NCBI RefSeq assembly: GCF_008080435.1
Contig: NZ_VRKN01000001.1
Span: 558,001 to 622,000, forward strand
Direction of reading: 5' to 3'
DNA length: 64,000 bases
From: Enterobacter asburiae
GTDB lineage: Bacteria > Pseudomonadota > Gammaproteobacteria > Enterobacterales > Enterobacteriaceae
Shown here: positions 9,172 to 20,684 of the stretch, piece after piece
Layout: each line of letters opens with the position of its first letter
How positions within the stretch are numbered: the stretch's first letter is position 1
Notes under the pieces: generated by a model
The model's input: only the letters and a program-made list of their open reading frames with translations
Databases searched by the model: none
What the model was told of the DNA's origin: nothing
Made by a program: the position numbers and the translations under genes

Positions 9172-9780
9172 AATAGAAACTCCAAACTTTTAAAAATTAA
9201 GAATTCGTTATCGGATTGATTTTTTATTTCGTCGTTATTTGCCGATGTCATGATATTAATATAATGATTTTTTTAGTTTCCAAAGCTATTACGTTAGTTA
9301 AAAAACTATTTAATCCCTGCGATAACACAAATAACACATTGGTGTTAGCAATTATAATTTAGCTATTCACAATAATTTAAAAATCGTTAAATTATTAATG
9401 GTAAAACCAATTCACCAAAACATATATAAACCAAATAAAAACAACACATTATGAATACACCAAAACCAAAATTGTTAAAAAAATGATAAAAAATACGCGA
9501 AAAACACACAATACCCACATACGCCAGAGTGGTTATTAATAAAAGCATAAAAATAATGCTGCAATTCTATTTTTTTGATCGCGATCAATAGTTATGGCAT
9601 TCAAAAGCGCAATATAAAAACATCATCATTTTTTAATTTAACGCAGACAAAAACGCGTTAAATCGCTATTACTGAAAACACAAGAAAGCACCTTTAATAA
9701 CTAAAAAAAGCAAAGAAACTTAAGAAAGTGATTTTGTTTTTCAGTGCGACCGAATTTTTGACAACTTAAGACGTGAAACT
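9172..9780. promoter_or_regulatory. 609-bp AT-rich divergent control region
   Basis: Separates the leftward reductase-apbE operon from the rightward transporter-fumarase operon. It is strongly AT-rich with many A and T runs and no coding potential. It holds the FNR box listed separately and probably DcuR sites, which I cannot identify with confidence because the DcuR consensus is weak. The large size suggests long upstream control DNA for both operons. Confidence 0.7.
9575..9588. promoter_or_regulatory. perfect FNR box
   Basis: TTGAT-CGCG-ATCAA matches the FNR consensus TTGATNNNNATCAA at every fixed position. A TATAAA at 9613-9618 gives a predicted start site near 9625. The box centre would then be about 43 bp upstream, the class II activator position (usually 41.5). 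This predicts anaerobic activation of the transporter-fumarase operon with a leader of about 155 nt. The box is some 400 bp from the reductase start, too far for simple activation in that direction. Confidence 0.85.
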
Positions 9781-11289
9781 ATGAATACAAAAACTGCTGT
9801 AACGCCCCCTGTGGCGAACCAGGCATCAAATGGAAACGCAAAACGATTGCTGATGATGGCATTACCCATCGTCGTCGCCGTACTGCTGCTGTTTGTTCCC
9901 GTTCCTGAAGGCTTGCCGCCTTACGCATGGCACTACTTCGCCATCTTTGTCGGCGTGATCGTCGGTCTGATCTTCGAACCGCTGCCGGGTGCGGTGATCG
10001 GCCTGACCGGCGTCGTCGCCATCGCCCTGTGCAGCCAGTGGGTGCTGTTCAGCCCTGACCAGCTGGCTGACCCGAAATTCAAGCTGGCAGGCGCCTCCTT
10101 TAAATGGGCGGTGAGCGGGTTTGGTAACTCTACCGTCTGGCTGATTTTCGGTGCCTTTATGTTCGCCGCAGGCTATGACAAAACCCGCTTCGGCCGCCGT
10201 CTGGCGCTGATTCTGGTGAAGTACCTGGGACGTCGCAGCCTGACGCTCGGTTACGCCATTACGTTTGCTGATCTGCTGCTGGCACCGTTCACCCCGTCCA
10301 ACACCGCGCGTAGCGGCGGGACCATCTACCCGATTATCGCTAACCTTCCGCCGCTGTACGGTTCAAAACCTAACGATCCAAGCGCACGCAAAATCGGTTC
10401 GTACCTGATGTGGGTGGCGATCACCGCGGCCTGTATCACCAGCTCAATGTTCCTCTCCGCCCTCGCGCCAAACCTGCTGGCCCTGGCGCTGGTGAAAAGT
10501 ACGGTTGGGATTGATATCTCCTGGGGCACCTGGTTCCTCGCCTTCCTGCCGCTGGGTATCCTGCTGATTCTGGCCATGCCGCTGCTGGCCTACTGGTTCT
10601 ACCCACCCGAAGTCAAAGTGAATAACGAAGTGCCGCTGTGGGCGACCCGCGAGCTGGAAAAACTCGGCAAACTGTCCCGGAATGAAATTCTGCTGCTGGT
10701 GTTCGTGTGCTGTGCGCTGCTGATGTGGATCTTCGCTGCCGCGTGGATTGAGCCTGCCATGGCGGCCCTGCTCATCGTCGGTCTGATGCTGTGGACCGGC
10801 GTGCTGGAGTGGAACGATATCACCGGTAACAAAGCCGCATGGAACACCTTCGTCTGGTTCGCCACCCTGGTGGCCCTGGCGGATGGCCTCTCCTCTACCG
10901 GCTTTATCAGCTGGTTAGGTAAAGAAGGCGGCCTGCTGATGAGCGGTATCTCCCCGGGCGTGGCGACTATCGTCCTGCTGCTGGCGTTCTACCTGCTGCA
11001 CTACCTGTTTGCCAGCACCACCGCGCACACGACGGCGCTGCTGCCAGCGATGCTGACCATCGCCTCCACCATTCCGGGCATGAATATGGAAGTGTTTGTC
11101 CTGCTGATGGTGACCTCGCTGGGCGTGATGGGGATCATCACCCCGTACGGTACTGGCCCAAGCCCGATTTACTACGGTAGTGGCTACCTGCCAACCAAAG
11201 ACTACTGGCGCCTCGGCACCATCTTCGGTGCCATCTTCCTGGCGGCCCTGCTGCTGATTGGTTATCCGTGGATGTCCATGATGTTCTGA
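9781..11289 (+). CDS. DASS-family C4-dicarboxylate/anion transporter (CitT/TtdT type)
   Basis: A 502-residue inner-membrane carrier with about 12 hydrophobic segments. It carries the two SNT-type substrate/Na+ motifs of the DASS family: APFTPSNTARSGGTIYPI near residue 165-180 and LFASTTAHTTALLPA near 405-420. Bacterial CitT/TtdT members exchange citrate, tartrate, fumarate or malate against succinate. Next to a fumarase and a fumarate reductase, dicarboxylate/succinate antiport is the likely role; the exact substrate cannot be read. The ribosome-binding site is weak (TTAAG). It is first in the operon behind the FNR box. Confidence 0.88.
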   Translation: MNTKTAVTPPVANQASNGNAKRLLMMALPIVVAVLLLFVPVPEGLPPYAWHYFAIFVGVIVGLIFEPLPGAVIGLTGVVAIALCSQWVLFSPDQLADPKFKLAGASFKWAVSGFGNSTVWLIFGAFMFAAGYDKTRFGRRLALILVKYLGRRSLTLGYAITFADLLLAPFTPSNTARSGGTIYPIIANLPPLYGSKPNDPSARKIGSYLMWVAITAACITSSMFLSALAPNLLALALVKSTVGIDISWGTWFLAFLPLGILLILAMPLLAYWFYPPEVKVNNEVPLWATRELEKLGKLSRNEILLLVFVCCALLMWIFAAAWIEPAMAALLIVGLMLWTGVLEWNDITGNKAAWNTFVWFATLVALADGLSSTGFISWLGKEGGLLMSGISPGVATIVLLLAFYLLHYLFASTTAHTTALLPAMLTIASTIPGMNMEVFVLLMVTSLGVMGIITPYGTGPSPIYYGSGYLPTKDYWRLGTIFGAIFLAALLLIGYPWMSMMF

Positions 11290-11295
11290 TTCCTG

Positions 11296-11329
11296 ACCGC
11301 CGGACTTCTCCTCCGGCGGTTTTATTTTT
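11296..11329 (+). terminator. terminator or attenuator between transporter and fumarase genes
   Basis: ACCGCCGGA pairs with TCCGGCGGT around a 7-nt loop, followed by TTTATTTTT. It sits in the 55-nt gap inside the apparent operon, so it probably lowers read-through and sets a transporter:fumarase ratio unless the fumarase has its own promoter, for which there is little room. Confidence 0.8.
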
Positions 11330-11344
11330 GTGGAGCAATACGCT

Positions 11345-12994
<1,650 letters not shown>

Positions 12995-13004
12995 GTTGAG
13001 ACAG

Positions 13005-13023
13005 GTCGGGCGGCGCAACGCTG
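13005..13023 (+). terminator. possible weak terminator hairpin after the fumarase gene
   Basis: GGGCGGC and GCTGCCC pair around a short GCAAC loop with one G-T wobble, 10 nt after the fumarase stop. There is no T tract, so intrinsic termination is doubtful. A second small hairpin (CCACTT with AAGTGG) lies near 13080-13097. Confidence 0.35.
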
Positions 13024-13166
13024 CCCGGCAGTCGCAGACAGACATGAGCCTGCGTTATGTCACAAAACCGTGATATCAGCCACTTAGCAAAAAGTGGTGA
13101 ATAAAAAATCAATCAATTGTTAAGTTATTGTTGCCATTAATTGTATTTATCCGGCGAATGATATTC

Positions 13167-13181
13167 ATGCAAAAAATGCAT
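13167..13181. promoter_or_regulatory. candidate LysR-type box upstream of the citrate symporter gene
   Basis: ATGCA-AAAAA-TGCAT is a perfect interrupted dyad containing the T-N11-A pattern recognised by LysR regulators. It lies about 96 bp upstream of the symporter ATG in a 282-bp gap. The convergent lysR gene at the end of this operon would be the natural partner, but LysR boxes are loosely defined. Confidence 0.4.
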
Positions 13182-13276
13182 CAGCCGATGCGACATTTGC
13201 GCTTATCTATTTCCTCATCCTGATCCAGTTTTCAGAAACAGACGCGTAAAACGTCAACAATAAACTGGAGATAACC

Positions 13277-14590
13277 ATGTTTTCCTCAACCTCACCTGCA
13301 ACCGTACGCTCGAAAGCGGGCGCGATACTTCGCGTGACGTCCGGCAACTTTCTTGAACAGTTCGATTTCTTTCTTTTCGGCTTCTATGCCACCTACATCG
13401 CCCACACGTTCTTCCCGGCGAGCAGTGAATTTGCGTCGCTGATGATGACCTTCGCCGTCTTCGGCGCGGGCTTTTTGATGCGGCCCATCGGGGCCATTGT
13501 GCTTGGTGCGTATATCGACAAGGTGGGGCGCAGAAAGGGGCTGATCGTCACGCTTTCCATCATGGCGGCGGGGACGTTCCTGATTGTGCTTATCCCCTCT
13601 TATCAAAGCATCGGCCTGTGGGCGCCGCTGCTGGTGCTGACGGGCCGTCTGCTGCAGGGCTTTTCCGCCGGGGCAGAACTGGGCGGCGTCTCTGTTTATC
13701 TGGCTGAAATCGCCACGCCGGGCCGCAAAGGGTTTTACACCAGCTGGCAGTCCGGCAGCCAGCAGGTTGCGATTATGGTCGCGGCGGCAATGGGCTTTGC
13801 CCTAAATGCCCTGATGGAGGAGAGCGTCATTCGCGAATGGGGCTGGCGCATCCCGTTCCTGTTCGGCTGTTTAATCGTACCGTTTATCTTTTTCCTGCGC
13901 CGCAAGCTGGAGGAGACGGAAGAGTTCAGCGCGCGCCGCCAGCATCTGGAGATGCGTCAGGTCTTTAAAACGCTGCTTGGCAACTGGCAGGTGGTGGTCG
14001 CGGGCATGCTGATGGTGGCGATGACCACCACCGCGTTCTACCTGATCACCGTCTACGCCCCCACCTTTGGCAAAAAGGTGCTGATGCTCAGCGCCTCGGA
14101 CAGCCTGCTGGTCACGCTGCTGGTGGCGATTTCTAACTTTATCTGGCTGCCGGTGGGCGGCGCGCTGTCGGATCGCTTCGGGCGCAAGCCGGTGCTGATT
14201 GCCATGGCCCTGCTGGCGCTGGCGACCAGCTACCCCGCCCTGACGCTGCTGGCGAGCGCCCCCAGCTTCTCGATGATGCTGAGCGTGCTGCTGTGGCTCT
14301 CCTTCCTCTACGGCCTGTATAACGGCGCGATGATCCCGGCCCTGACGGAGATTATGCCTGCTGAAGTGCGCGTGGCAGGGTTCTCTCTGGCTTACAGCCT
14401 GGCAACGGCGGTCTTTGGCGGCTTTACCCCGGTAATGTCCACCGCGCTGATTGAATATACCGGTGACAAAGCTTCGCCTGGCTACTGGATGAGTTTCGCT
14501 GCCGTGTGTGCCCTGCTGGCGACGCTCTACCTCTACCGCCGCCGCGCGGTATCGCTGCAAAACACCGTCAAGTCACAGGGGGCAGTATGA
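13277..14590 (+). CDS. MFS citrate/tricarboxylate-proton symporter (CitA/CitH/TcuC family)
   Basis: A 437-residue inner-membrane MFS carrier with 12 predicted helices. The opening [21 protein letters not shown], the loop [13 protein letters not shown], and [20 protein letters not shown] with [14 protein letters not shown] follow the Salmonella CitA and Klebsiella CitH citrate symporters closely. The matching [12 protein letters not shown] loop opens the second half. It should bring in citrate or a related tricarboxylate with protons. Its stop overlaps the next start by 4 nt (ATGA), so it is translationally coupled to the binding-protein gene. Confidence 0.88.
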   Translation: MFSSTSPATVRSKAGAILRVTSGNFLEQFDFFLFGFYATYIAHTFFPASSEFASLMMTFAVFGAGFLMRPIGAIVLGAYIDKVGRRKGLIVTLSIMAAGTFLIVLIPSYQSIGLWAPLLVLTGRLLQGFSAGAELGGVSVYLAEIATPGRKGFYTSWQSGSQQVAIMVAAAMGFALNALMEESVIREWGWRIPFLFGCLIVPFIFFLRRKLEETEEFSARRQHLEMRQVFKTLLGNWQVVVAGMLMVAMTTTAFYLITVYAPTFGKKVLMLSASDSLLVTLLVAISNFIWLPVGGALSDRFGRKPVLIAMALLALATSYPALTLLASAPSFSMMLSVLLWLSFLYGLYNGAMIPALTEIMPAEVRVAGFSLAYSLATAVFGGFTPVMSTALIEYTGDKASPGYWMSFAAVCALLATLYLYRRRAVSLQNTVKSQGAV

Positions 14591-15375
14591 AACGCACTTA
14601 TCGCTATACCGCCAGCGCGCTGGTGCTGACGTTCCTGAGCGTCAATGCCTGTGCCCAGGACGTGAAGGTCATGATTTCAGGCGGCTTCAAAGCCGCCCTT
14701 GAAAAGCTGGCCCCGGAATATGAACGCCGGACCGGGGATAAAATTGTGATCATCCCCGGCCCCTCAATGGGCACGACGCCGCAGGCGATCCCAAACCGAC
14801 TGGCGCGCGGCGAAAAAGCCGACGTGGTGATTATGGTGGGCGATGCGCTGGAGAAGCTCGAAAAAGCCAGCCAGACCCAGCCGGGTTCACGAACTGAACT
14901 CGCGGACTCTCCCGTTGGCATGGTGGTGAAAAAAGGTGCGGATGTCCCTGATATCAGCAGCGAAGCGACTCTGCGTAACACGCTGCTGCAGGCCAGCTCC
15001 ATCGCCTACTCTGACAGCGCCAGCGGCAGGTATGTCAGCCAGGCGTTGTTTAAAAAGCTGGGGATTGAAAAGGAAGTGGCGGGCAAAGCGACAATGGTCG
15101 AGCGTATTCCGGTCGCCTCAGAAGTGGCGAAAGGAAAATACGCCGTCGGTTTCCAGCAGGTCAGCGAGCTGCTGCCGGTTCAGGGCGTCACCTTTATCGG
15201 GAAAATCCCTGATAATCTGCAATACATCACACGCTTCGCGGGTGCGGTCACCCGCCATGCAGAACATCCCGCGGAGGGGAAAGCGCTGCTGGCCTATCTC
15301 GCTTCACCGCCCTCAAGGGCCGTCATCCAGGAGACGGGGATGATCCCCGTCACGTCCGGCGATACTGCTCGGTAA
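14587..15375 (+). CDS. periplasmic ModA-like substrate-binding protein
   Basis: A 262-residue secreted protein with a Sec signal peptide of about 24 residues ending NACAQ before DVKVMISGG. The mature part has the molybdate/sulfate-binding family pattern: a [15 protein letters not shown] opening, [11 protein letters not shown], and late [26 protein letters not shown]. It has no ABC permease or ATPase partner here; instead it overlaps the MFS citrate symporter gene. The ligand is unknown; a carboxylate is plausible from context, molybdate from family. The Cys in NACAQ is not in a convincing lipobox. Confidence 0.8.
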   Translation: MKRTYRYTASALVLTFLSVNACAQDVKVMISGGFKAALEKLAPEYERRTGDKIVIIPGPSMGTTPQAIPNRLARGEKADVVIMVGDALEKLEKASQTQPGSRTELADSPVGMVVKKGADVPDISSEATLRNTLLQASSIAYSDSASGRYVSQALFKKLGIEKEVAGKATMVERIPVASEVAKGKYAVGFQQVSELLPVQGVTFIGKIPDNLQYITRFAGAVTRHAEHPAEGKALLAYLASPPSRAVIQETGMIPVTSGDTAR

Positions 15376-16249
15376 TCTGTTTTTCCAGTTCAGCCGCAAT
15401 ATAGGACTGGATGCGCCCCCGGCGCCGGATAAGCCCCACGGTGCGTTTCACTTCCGGCGCCATCAGCGGCAGATGCGTCAGCAGCGTGTGCTCTGACGTC
15501 GGCATCGACATGGCGGGAACGGCAGCAATGCCGATCCCCGCCTCTACCATGCCGAGCATCGTGGTAACGTGGCGCGTTTCGCAGACGCTGGGGCGTTCAG
15601 GAATGATATTCCCTAGCATCCGATCGAGCAGGTTACGGTTACCTGATGTTTTATCGAGGGAGATATAATCCTGCTGATAAAATGCCTGCCACGTCAGATG
15701 ACTCTTCTGCGCCAGCGGGTGATCCTTTCGGCACGCCGCAACATAGACATCCTCCACCAGCGGGAAAAATTCGATTTCAGACGGCAAGTTTCCCGCGAAG
15801 CAGATGCCAAAATCCGCCTGGCTTCGGGCCACGGCGTCAATCACATTCCCCGCGCTGCTGTCGATGAGCTTAATGCGAACGCGCGGATAGCGAGACTGAA
15901 AACGACGGATCACATCAGGCATAAAGTAACAGGCGGCGGAAGGTACCGTGGCAACCGCGATCAGCCCCGTCCGCTCTTCACTGACTTTATCAACATCCGC
16001 CAGCATTGACTCAACGTTGTCGAGCAGCTGCGCGGAGCGTTCAGCAAAGTTTTGCCCGTATAACGTTAAGGCCACGCGACGGGTAGTACGGTCAAACAGC
16101 CGGTTTCCCAGCGCCGCCTCCAGCTTTTCAATCCTGCGGCTCAATGCCGACTGGGAAAGGCAGATAGACTCGGCGGCAAGACGGAAGTTACCGTATTCCA
16201 GCAGCGCTCTGAAAGCGTAGAGATCGTTGAGGTCAAAATTGACAGGCAT
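15350..16249 (-). CDS. LysR-family transcriptional regulator
   Basis: A 299-residue LysR regulator. The N-terminal winged helix-turn-helix (FDLNDLYAFRALLEYGNFRLAAESICLSQ, written here as the segment covering residues 5-33) is followed by ALSRRIEKLEAALG and a periplasmic-binding-like effector domain with IAVATVPSAA and GICFAG. I prefer the ATG at 16249; a GTG at 16261 would add four residues. Its 3' end overlaps the binding-protein gene by 26 nt on the opposite strand. A role in controlling the citrate symporter operon is inferred only from adjacency. Upstream (16262-16360) is the junction with the flagellar locus. Confidence 0.85.
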   Translation of the reverse strand: MPVNFDLNDLYAFRALLEYGNFRLAAESICLSQSALSRRIEKLEAALGNRLFDRTTRRVALTLYGQNFAERSAQLLDNVESMLADVDKVSEERTGLIAVATVPSAACYFMPDVIRRFQSRYPRVRIKLIDSSAGNVIDAVARSQADFGICFAGNLPSEIEFFPLVEDVYVAACRKDHPLAQKSHLTWQAFYQQDYISLDKTSGNRNLLDRMLGNIIPERPSVCETRHVTTMLGMVEAGIGIAAVPAMSMPTSEHTLLTHLPLMAPEVKRTVGLIRRRGRIQSYIAAELEKQITEQYRRT

Positions 16250-16360
16250 AGTATCTGGCACACCTTAGCGCGTTCTGAATACAGGAGGATTCATAATAGC
16301 GGCTTATGAATTAGCGGCAACCTCCGCAGGGGGGTCACCGCCGGTGTGCGCGTTGCAACC

Positions 16361-16873
16361 TCAATGGCTGTCGATATAAGACTCCGTAACCGAATCCACC
16401 AGCTCCATCTCTTCCCGGCTCAGCAGCATCTCGATATTCACCAGAATAATCATTCGACGGTCGAGAACCCCCAGTCCCAGCAGGTAGCGGGAAGAGAGTA
16501 CAGAGGCCACGTCCGGCGTCGGTTTGATCTGCTCCGCATTCATTGACAGCACATCCTCCACGCCGTCGACCACGATCCCCACAACGCGATCGTTAAGATT
16601 GAGCACAATCACCACCGTGTTGTCATCCTGCGACGGGTTGGGAAGGTCAAAGCGCACCCGTAAATCGACAATCGGCACAATCACGCCGCGCAGGTTGGTC
16701 ACACCGGTAATAAAATTCGGTGCGTTGGGAATGCGGGTCAGGCTATCGCAGCCGCGGATTTCCTGCACTTTCAAAATATCGATGCCGTACTCTTCGTTGC
16801 CCAGGCGGAATACCAGGTATTCCTGCGCGATAGCGTCGGTTGCGGCGAGTTTACTGGCGGTTGCTACAGTCAT
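16361..16873 (-). CDS. cheW: chemotaxis adaptor CheW
   Basis: A 170-residue scaffold that links receptors to CheA. CheW/SH3-like landmarks are [44 protein letters not shown] and VVDGVEDVL. It overlaps cheA by 4 nt and is the last gene of the leftward flhDC-motAB-cheAW run. In E. coli receptor genes and cheRBYZ follow cheW; here the flagellar locus stops and LysR begins 112 bp away. Confidence 0.95.
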   Translation of the reverse strand: MTVATASKLAATDAIAQEYLVFRLGNEEYGIDILKVQEIRGCDSLTRIPNAPNFITGVTNLRGVIVPIVDLRVRFDLPNPSQDDNTVVIVLNLNDRVVGIVVDGVEDVLSMNAEQIKPTPDVASVLSSRYLLGLGVLDRRMIILVNIEMLLSREEMELVDSVTESYIDSH

Positions 16874-18798
16874 GCGTTTACCCCCTCCCTCCGGGGTTGT
16901 GGAGCGTTGAGCGTCGACAGCTCAACCACATCAAGGATCAGCGCCACGCTGCCATCCCCGAGGATGGTCGCTGCAGAGACGCCAGGAACTTTGCGGTAGT
17001 TATGTTCAAGGTTCTTGACCACCACCTGCTGCTGACCGATAAGCTGATCGACCCACAGCGCATAGCGACAGCCCGCGCTTTGCACAATAACCACGATGCC
17101 GTCGTCGGCAGGAGCATCACCCGCCACCGAGAGACGCTGACGCAGCAGCACCAGCGGCAGATATTCACCGCGCACCTGCAGCAGCCGCTCTTCGCCGACA
17201 AAGCGACACAGCATCTCTTCGGTTGGCCGCAGCGATTCCATCACCGCGCCCAGCGGCAGGACGTAAATCTCGTCTCCGGTTTTCACCAGCATGCCGTCGA
17301 GGATCGCCAGCGTCAGCGGCAGAATAATCCGGATGGTCGTCCCGGTACCCGGTGTCGAAAGCACATCCACGTGCCCGCCCATCGCCAGAATATTGCGTCG
17401 AACCACGTCCATGCCCACACCGCGCCCGGAGACGTCCGTCACGCTCTCAGCGGTGGAGAAACCGGCGGCGAAGATCAGCATCCACACGTCTTCATCGCTC
17501 ATGGTGTCGCTGATGGTCATCCCCTGAGAACGGGCTTTCGCGAGGATTTTCTCCCGGTTCAGCCCCGCACCGTCGTCGCTCACTTCAATCACGATATTGC
17601 CGCCGTGGTGTTCGGCCGAGAGCGTCAGGTTGCCGGTCACCGGTTTGCCTTTTGCGACGCGCACCTCTTTCTCTTCGATGCCGTGGTCAAGGCTGTTACG
17701 CACCAGGTGAGTCAGCGGGTCGATAATGCGCTCGATCAGGCTCTTATCCAGTTCGGCTGACCCCCCTTTAAGGGTCAGTTCGACCTCTTTATTCAGGCGA
17801 GAGCCCAGATCGTGCACCAGCCGCGGGAAGCGGCTAAAGACGTAATCCATCGGCATCATGCGAATGGACATCACCGACTCCTGCAGCTCGCGGGTGTTAC
17901 GCTCCATCTGCGCCACGCAGCCAGAAAACAGATCGTAGCTGGCAGGGTCAAGGGTGCGCGACAGCTGGGAGAGCATCGCCTGGGTGATAATCAGCTCGCC
18001 AACCTGGTTGATGATCTGATCGACTTTACTCACCGCCACGCGAATGCTGCCCGATTCCTGACCGGCCGCGCGCGCTGGCGAAGCGACGGCTTTAGGGGCA
18101 GCCACAGGTGCGCTTTCGGCCACCACGGTCGGCGGCAGTTCAGCGGGCGTGACCGCAATCTGAGTGGCATTCAGGACGAAACAGAGCACGGCGGTAATAT
18201 CGTCCGCGGTGGCGCTGGTCAGCAGCGTCACCTTCATGCTTTCAGCCGTCGTTTCAACGTCAGCAATGCTGCCCATATGCGACAGCTCTTCCCGCAGCAT
18301 CGTCTGTTCACGCGCGTCAACGTTCGAAAGCGTGACCAGAAGGCGCACCTCATCGGCGGCATTTTTCGCCTGAACCGGCGCAGGTTCGGGTTTTGCGACG
18401 GATTCAGGCTGCTGCCCTTCAAGGGCAATGGCTCTCAGGGCCTCGCAGATATAGCGGAAACTGGCTTCATCTGGCTCCTGCGACGACTGATAAGCCTCCA
18501 GTTGCGCTTGCATAATGTCCTTACATTCCAGAAAAAGATTAACGATGGTGCGGCTGAGCGCACGTTCTCCTGCTCGCGCCTGATCGAGCAGATTTTCAAG
18601 CAGATGGGTCGTCTCCTGAAGGGCGGTGAAGCCGAAGGTCGCCGCGCCGCCTTTCAGCGAATGCGCCGCACGAAAAATCGCGTTGAGCTGCTCCTGGTCC
18701 GGCGTCGTCACATCAAGCTGAAGCAGCTGCTGCTCCATTTCGGCCAGCAGTTCTTCCGCTTCGGTAAAGAAGATCTGCGAAAAATCATTCATGTCCAT
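16870..18798 (-). CDS. cheA: chemotaxis histidine kinase CheA
   Basis: A 642-residue kinase (E. coli 654). The P1 HPt domain has H46 in [17 protein letters not shown]2 lies near 160-225; the P3 dimer helix near 260-315; the P4 ATPase has [24 protein letters not shown] and [10 protein letters not shown]; the P5 CheW-like domain is last. It phosphorylates CheY and CheB. I chose the ATG at 18798 (MDMNDF) because AGGG lies 8 nt upstream and P1 then starts normally; it overlaps motB by 14 nt. A linker rich in Ala, Pro and Val near 225-255 separates P2 from P3. Confidence 0.95.
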   Translation of the reverse strand: MDMNDFSQIFFTEAEELLAEMEQQLLQLDVTTPDQEQLNAIFRAAHSLKGGAATFGFTALQETTHLLENLLDQARAGERALSRTIVNLFLECKDIMQAQLEAYQSSQEPDEASFRYICEALRAIALEGQQPESVAKPEPAPVQAKNAADEVRLLVTLSNVDAREQTMLREELSHMGSIADVETTAESMKVTLLTSATADDITAVLCFVLNATQIAVTPAELPPTVVAESAPVAAPKAVASPARAAGQESGSIRVAVSKVDQIINQVGELIITQAMLSQLSRTLDPASYDLFSGCVAQMERNTRELQESVMSIRMMPMDYVFSRFPRLVHDLGSRLNKEVELTLKGGSAELDKSLIERIIDPLTHLVRNSLDHGIEEKEVRVAKGKPVTGNLTLSAEHHGGNIVIEVSDDGAGLNREKILAKARSQGMTISDTMSDEDVWMLIFAAGFSTAESVTDVSGRGVGMDVVRRNILAMGGHVDVLSTPGTGTTIRIILPLTLAILDGMLVKTGDEIYVLPLGAVMESLRPTEEMLCRFVGEERLLQVRGEYLPLVLLRQRLSVAGDAPADDGIVVIVQSAGCRYALWVDQLIGQQQVVVKNLEHNYRKVPGVSAATILGDGSVALILDVVELSTLNAPQPRREGVNA

Positions 18799-19690
18799 CG
18801 GTATAACCCTGCACGTTTTGCAGATTGATCTCACTCAACACGCTTTGCGCACGCTGAGCCTGGGTGTCCTCCAGGCGGATCTCCTGTTCTTTCGTTTTGC
18901 TCAGCACCAGGATGCTTATCCGGCGGTTAACCGCGCTCTCCGGGGGCGTATTTTCCAGCGGCATCCGGCTGGCGGTGCCAATCACGCGTAAGAAACGCTC
19001 ATCGTGAAGTCCGGCCCGCACCAGCACCCGGCGCGCGGCGTTTGCGCGTCCGGCGGAGAGTTCCCAGTTGCTGTAACCCCCGTCGCCGCCCGCATAGGGC
19101 AGCGAGTCGGTATGTCCGGTCAGACTAAGTGCATTCGGAAGCTCCTGAAGCAGCGGCACCAGCGCCTGCAAAATGCCGTTCATGTAAGATTCCGGCAGCT
19201 CGCTGCCCACGCGGAACATCGGGCGATCCTGAGAATCGGTGATCTGGATCAGCAGGCCATCGTTGGTGAGGTTCAGCAGAATGTTGGATTTAAAGTTGTT
19301 CAGCCGCGGATCGGCTTCGATCATTTTTTGCAGCTTCTCTTTTGCCTGCTTCAGGCTTTCAACGCGCTTGTGTCGGTCCACCGCGTTGACCTGACTCTTC
19401 AGCACCTCACCCTGCTGCTTGAGAATGTCATCCCCACCGCCGGGAATGACGCTGTCGCTGAGGCTGGTTTTGTTGCCGTTTGCCATGGACGGTTTAAGCG
19501 GCATGCGGAAGTAATCGGCAATCAGCTCCCTTTCCATATCCGTCGACTGGGAAAGCAGCCACATGACCAGGAAGAAAGCCATCATTGCCGTCATAAAATC
19601 GGCATAGGCAATCTTCCACGTCCCACCGTGATGCGCGTGCTTTTTCTTTTTGCGCTTACGCGAAATGATGACAGGCGTGACGTTTTTCAT
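18785..19690 (-). CDS. motB: flagellar stator protein MotB
   Basis: A 301-residue inner-membrane protein with one TM segment. The proton-binding Asp is D31 in YADFMTAMMAFFLVMWLL, followed by a plug region and a C-terminal OmpA-like peptidoglycan-binding domain (LTGHTDSLPY, NWELSAGRANAARRVL, VNRRISILVL). With MotA it forms the proton-driven stator. The lysine-rich N-terminus (KRKKKKHAHH) is usual. It overlaps motA by 4 nt. Confidence 0.96.
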   Translation of the reverse strand: MKNVTPVIISRKRKKKKHAHHGGTWKIAYADFMTAMMAFFLVMWLLSQSTDMERELIADYFRMPLKPSMANGNKTSLSDSVIPGGGDDILKQQGEVLKSQVNAVDRHKRVESLKQAKEKLQKMIEADPRLNNFKSNILLNLTNDGLLIQITDSQDRPMFRVGSELPESYMNGILQALVPLLQELPNALSLTGHTDSLPYAGGDGGYSNWELSAGRANAARRVLVRAGLHDERFLRVIGTASRMPLENTPPESAVNRRISILVLSKTKEQEIRLEDTQAQRAQSVLSEINLQNVQGYTDGHE

Positions 19691-20583
19691 GCAGCAGTGT
19701 CCGCCGATTTGGTTTTCAGCGTGGCGTTGGACTTCACTTCGCGGACATGCTCTTCCAGCTCTTCAAATGAAGGGCGCTCGCTGGTAAAGATGGTTTTACG
19801 TCCGAATTCGACGGCAATCTGCGGGGCATAGCCGTTCAGGCTGGAGAGCAGCGTGACTTTAATACACTGAAGAATTTTAACCTGATCGGAGCTTTTCTGA
19901 CGCAGCAGGGTCGCCAGTGGCAGAACGAAGCCGTACGCGATCAGAATGCCGAGGAAGGTTCCCACCAGCGCGTGGCCAATCAACATGCCCAACTCCGCCG
20001 CCGGGCGGTCAGCCGCGCCCAGCGCGTTCACCACGCCCATGACCGCCGCCACAATACCGAAAGCCGGAAACGCATCCCCCACCGTATTGAGGCTATGGGC
20101 AGGGACTTCCAGCTCTTCTTCGCAGGTTTCGATCTCTTCATCCATCAGGGCTTCGATTTCATGGGAATTCATGCTGCCGCCGATCATCAGGCGGAAATAG
20201 TCGAGGATGAAGTTGGCGAGCATGGGGTCGCTCATCAGGCGGGGATAGGCGCTAAAAATATCGCTGTTTTGCGGATCTTCAATGTCTTTTTCCAGCGACA
20301 TGAGTCCGTGCACGCGGCTTTGAGACAGCAGCAGAAACATCAGCGCCATCAGATCCATATAAACCGCTTTGTTATAACGCTTACCAATGAAGACTTTGAC
20401 CAACGCTTTCCCGGTGGCCTTCAGGGATTTAACGTTGTTACCAACAATAAACGCCCCTACCCCGGCGCCGCCGATAATCAGCAATTCCAGCGGCTGGAAC
20501 AGTGCCATCAGATTCCCGCCGGACAGAATAAAACCACCAAAAACGGTCAGGATGACAACAAGATAGCCAACAATAACTAACAC
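19687..20583 (-). CDS. motA: flagellar stator protein MotA
   Basis: A 298-residue inner-membrane stator subunit with four TM segments and a large cytoplasmic loop. Landmarks are MLVIVGYLVVILTVFGGF, the AFIVGNN turn, EIEALMDEEIET, PAFGIVAAVMGVV and VGTFLGILIAYGFVLPLA. The start codon is GTG with AGGAG 5 nt upstream, as in E. coli. The 83-nt gap to flhC holds a hairpin and a sigma-28-like promoter. Confidence 0.96.
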   Translation of the reverse strand: MLVIVGYLVVILTVFGGFILSGGNLMALFQPLELLIIGGAGVGAFIVGNNVKSLKATGKALVKVFIGKRYNKAVYMDLMALMFLLLSQSRVHGLMSLEKDIEDPQNSDIFSAYPRLMSDPMLANFILDYFRLMIGGSMNSHEIEALMDEEIETCEEELEVPAHSLNTVGDAFPAFGIVAAVMGVVNALGAADRPAAELGMLIGHALVGTFLGILIAYGFVLPLATLLRQKSSDQVKILQCIKVTLLSSLNGYAPQIAVEFGRKTIFTSERPSFEELEEHVREVKSNATLKTKSADTAA

Positions 20584-20609
20584 ACACTCTCCTTTTACTT
20601 TATCTGACC

Positions 20610-20630
20610 GATGCCGGTTCTCCCGGCATC
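20610..20630 (-). terminator. hairpin in the flhC-motA gap
   Basis: GATGCCGG pairs perfectly with CCGGCATC around a 5-nt loop. No T tract follows in the leftward direction, so it is probably a partial barrier or mRNA-stability element separating flhDC from motAB-cheAW. Confidence 0.45.
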
Positions 20631-20657
20631 AGGTAAACGCCATCTTGCGCACAGCCG

Positions 20658-20684
20658 TCATCGGGGTTACGCCGTCATAATTTC
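20658..20684 (-). promoter_or_regulatory. sigma-28-like promoter for motAB-cheAW
   Basis: Leftward GAAATTAT-N11-CCCGATGA overlaps the flhC stop codon. The -10 differs from the E. coli consensus GCCGATAA at two positions and matches the -10 before fliC in this locus. The -35 is weaker (5 of 8 to TAAAGTTT). It would give motAB-cheAW late-class expression independent of flhDC. Confidence 0.6.

Noticed and set aside
16262-16360. tRNA or attachment site at the left edge of the flagellar locus
   Set aside because: The 99-bp junction shows no tRNA-like fold, no integrase gene nearby and no matching repeat at a right end, which lies outside the window.
17812-18828. Open frame of about 338 codons antisense to cheA
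   Set aside because: Shadow of cheA; Arg/His-rich sequence without domain or ribosome site.
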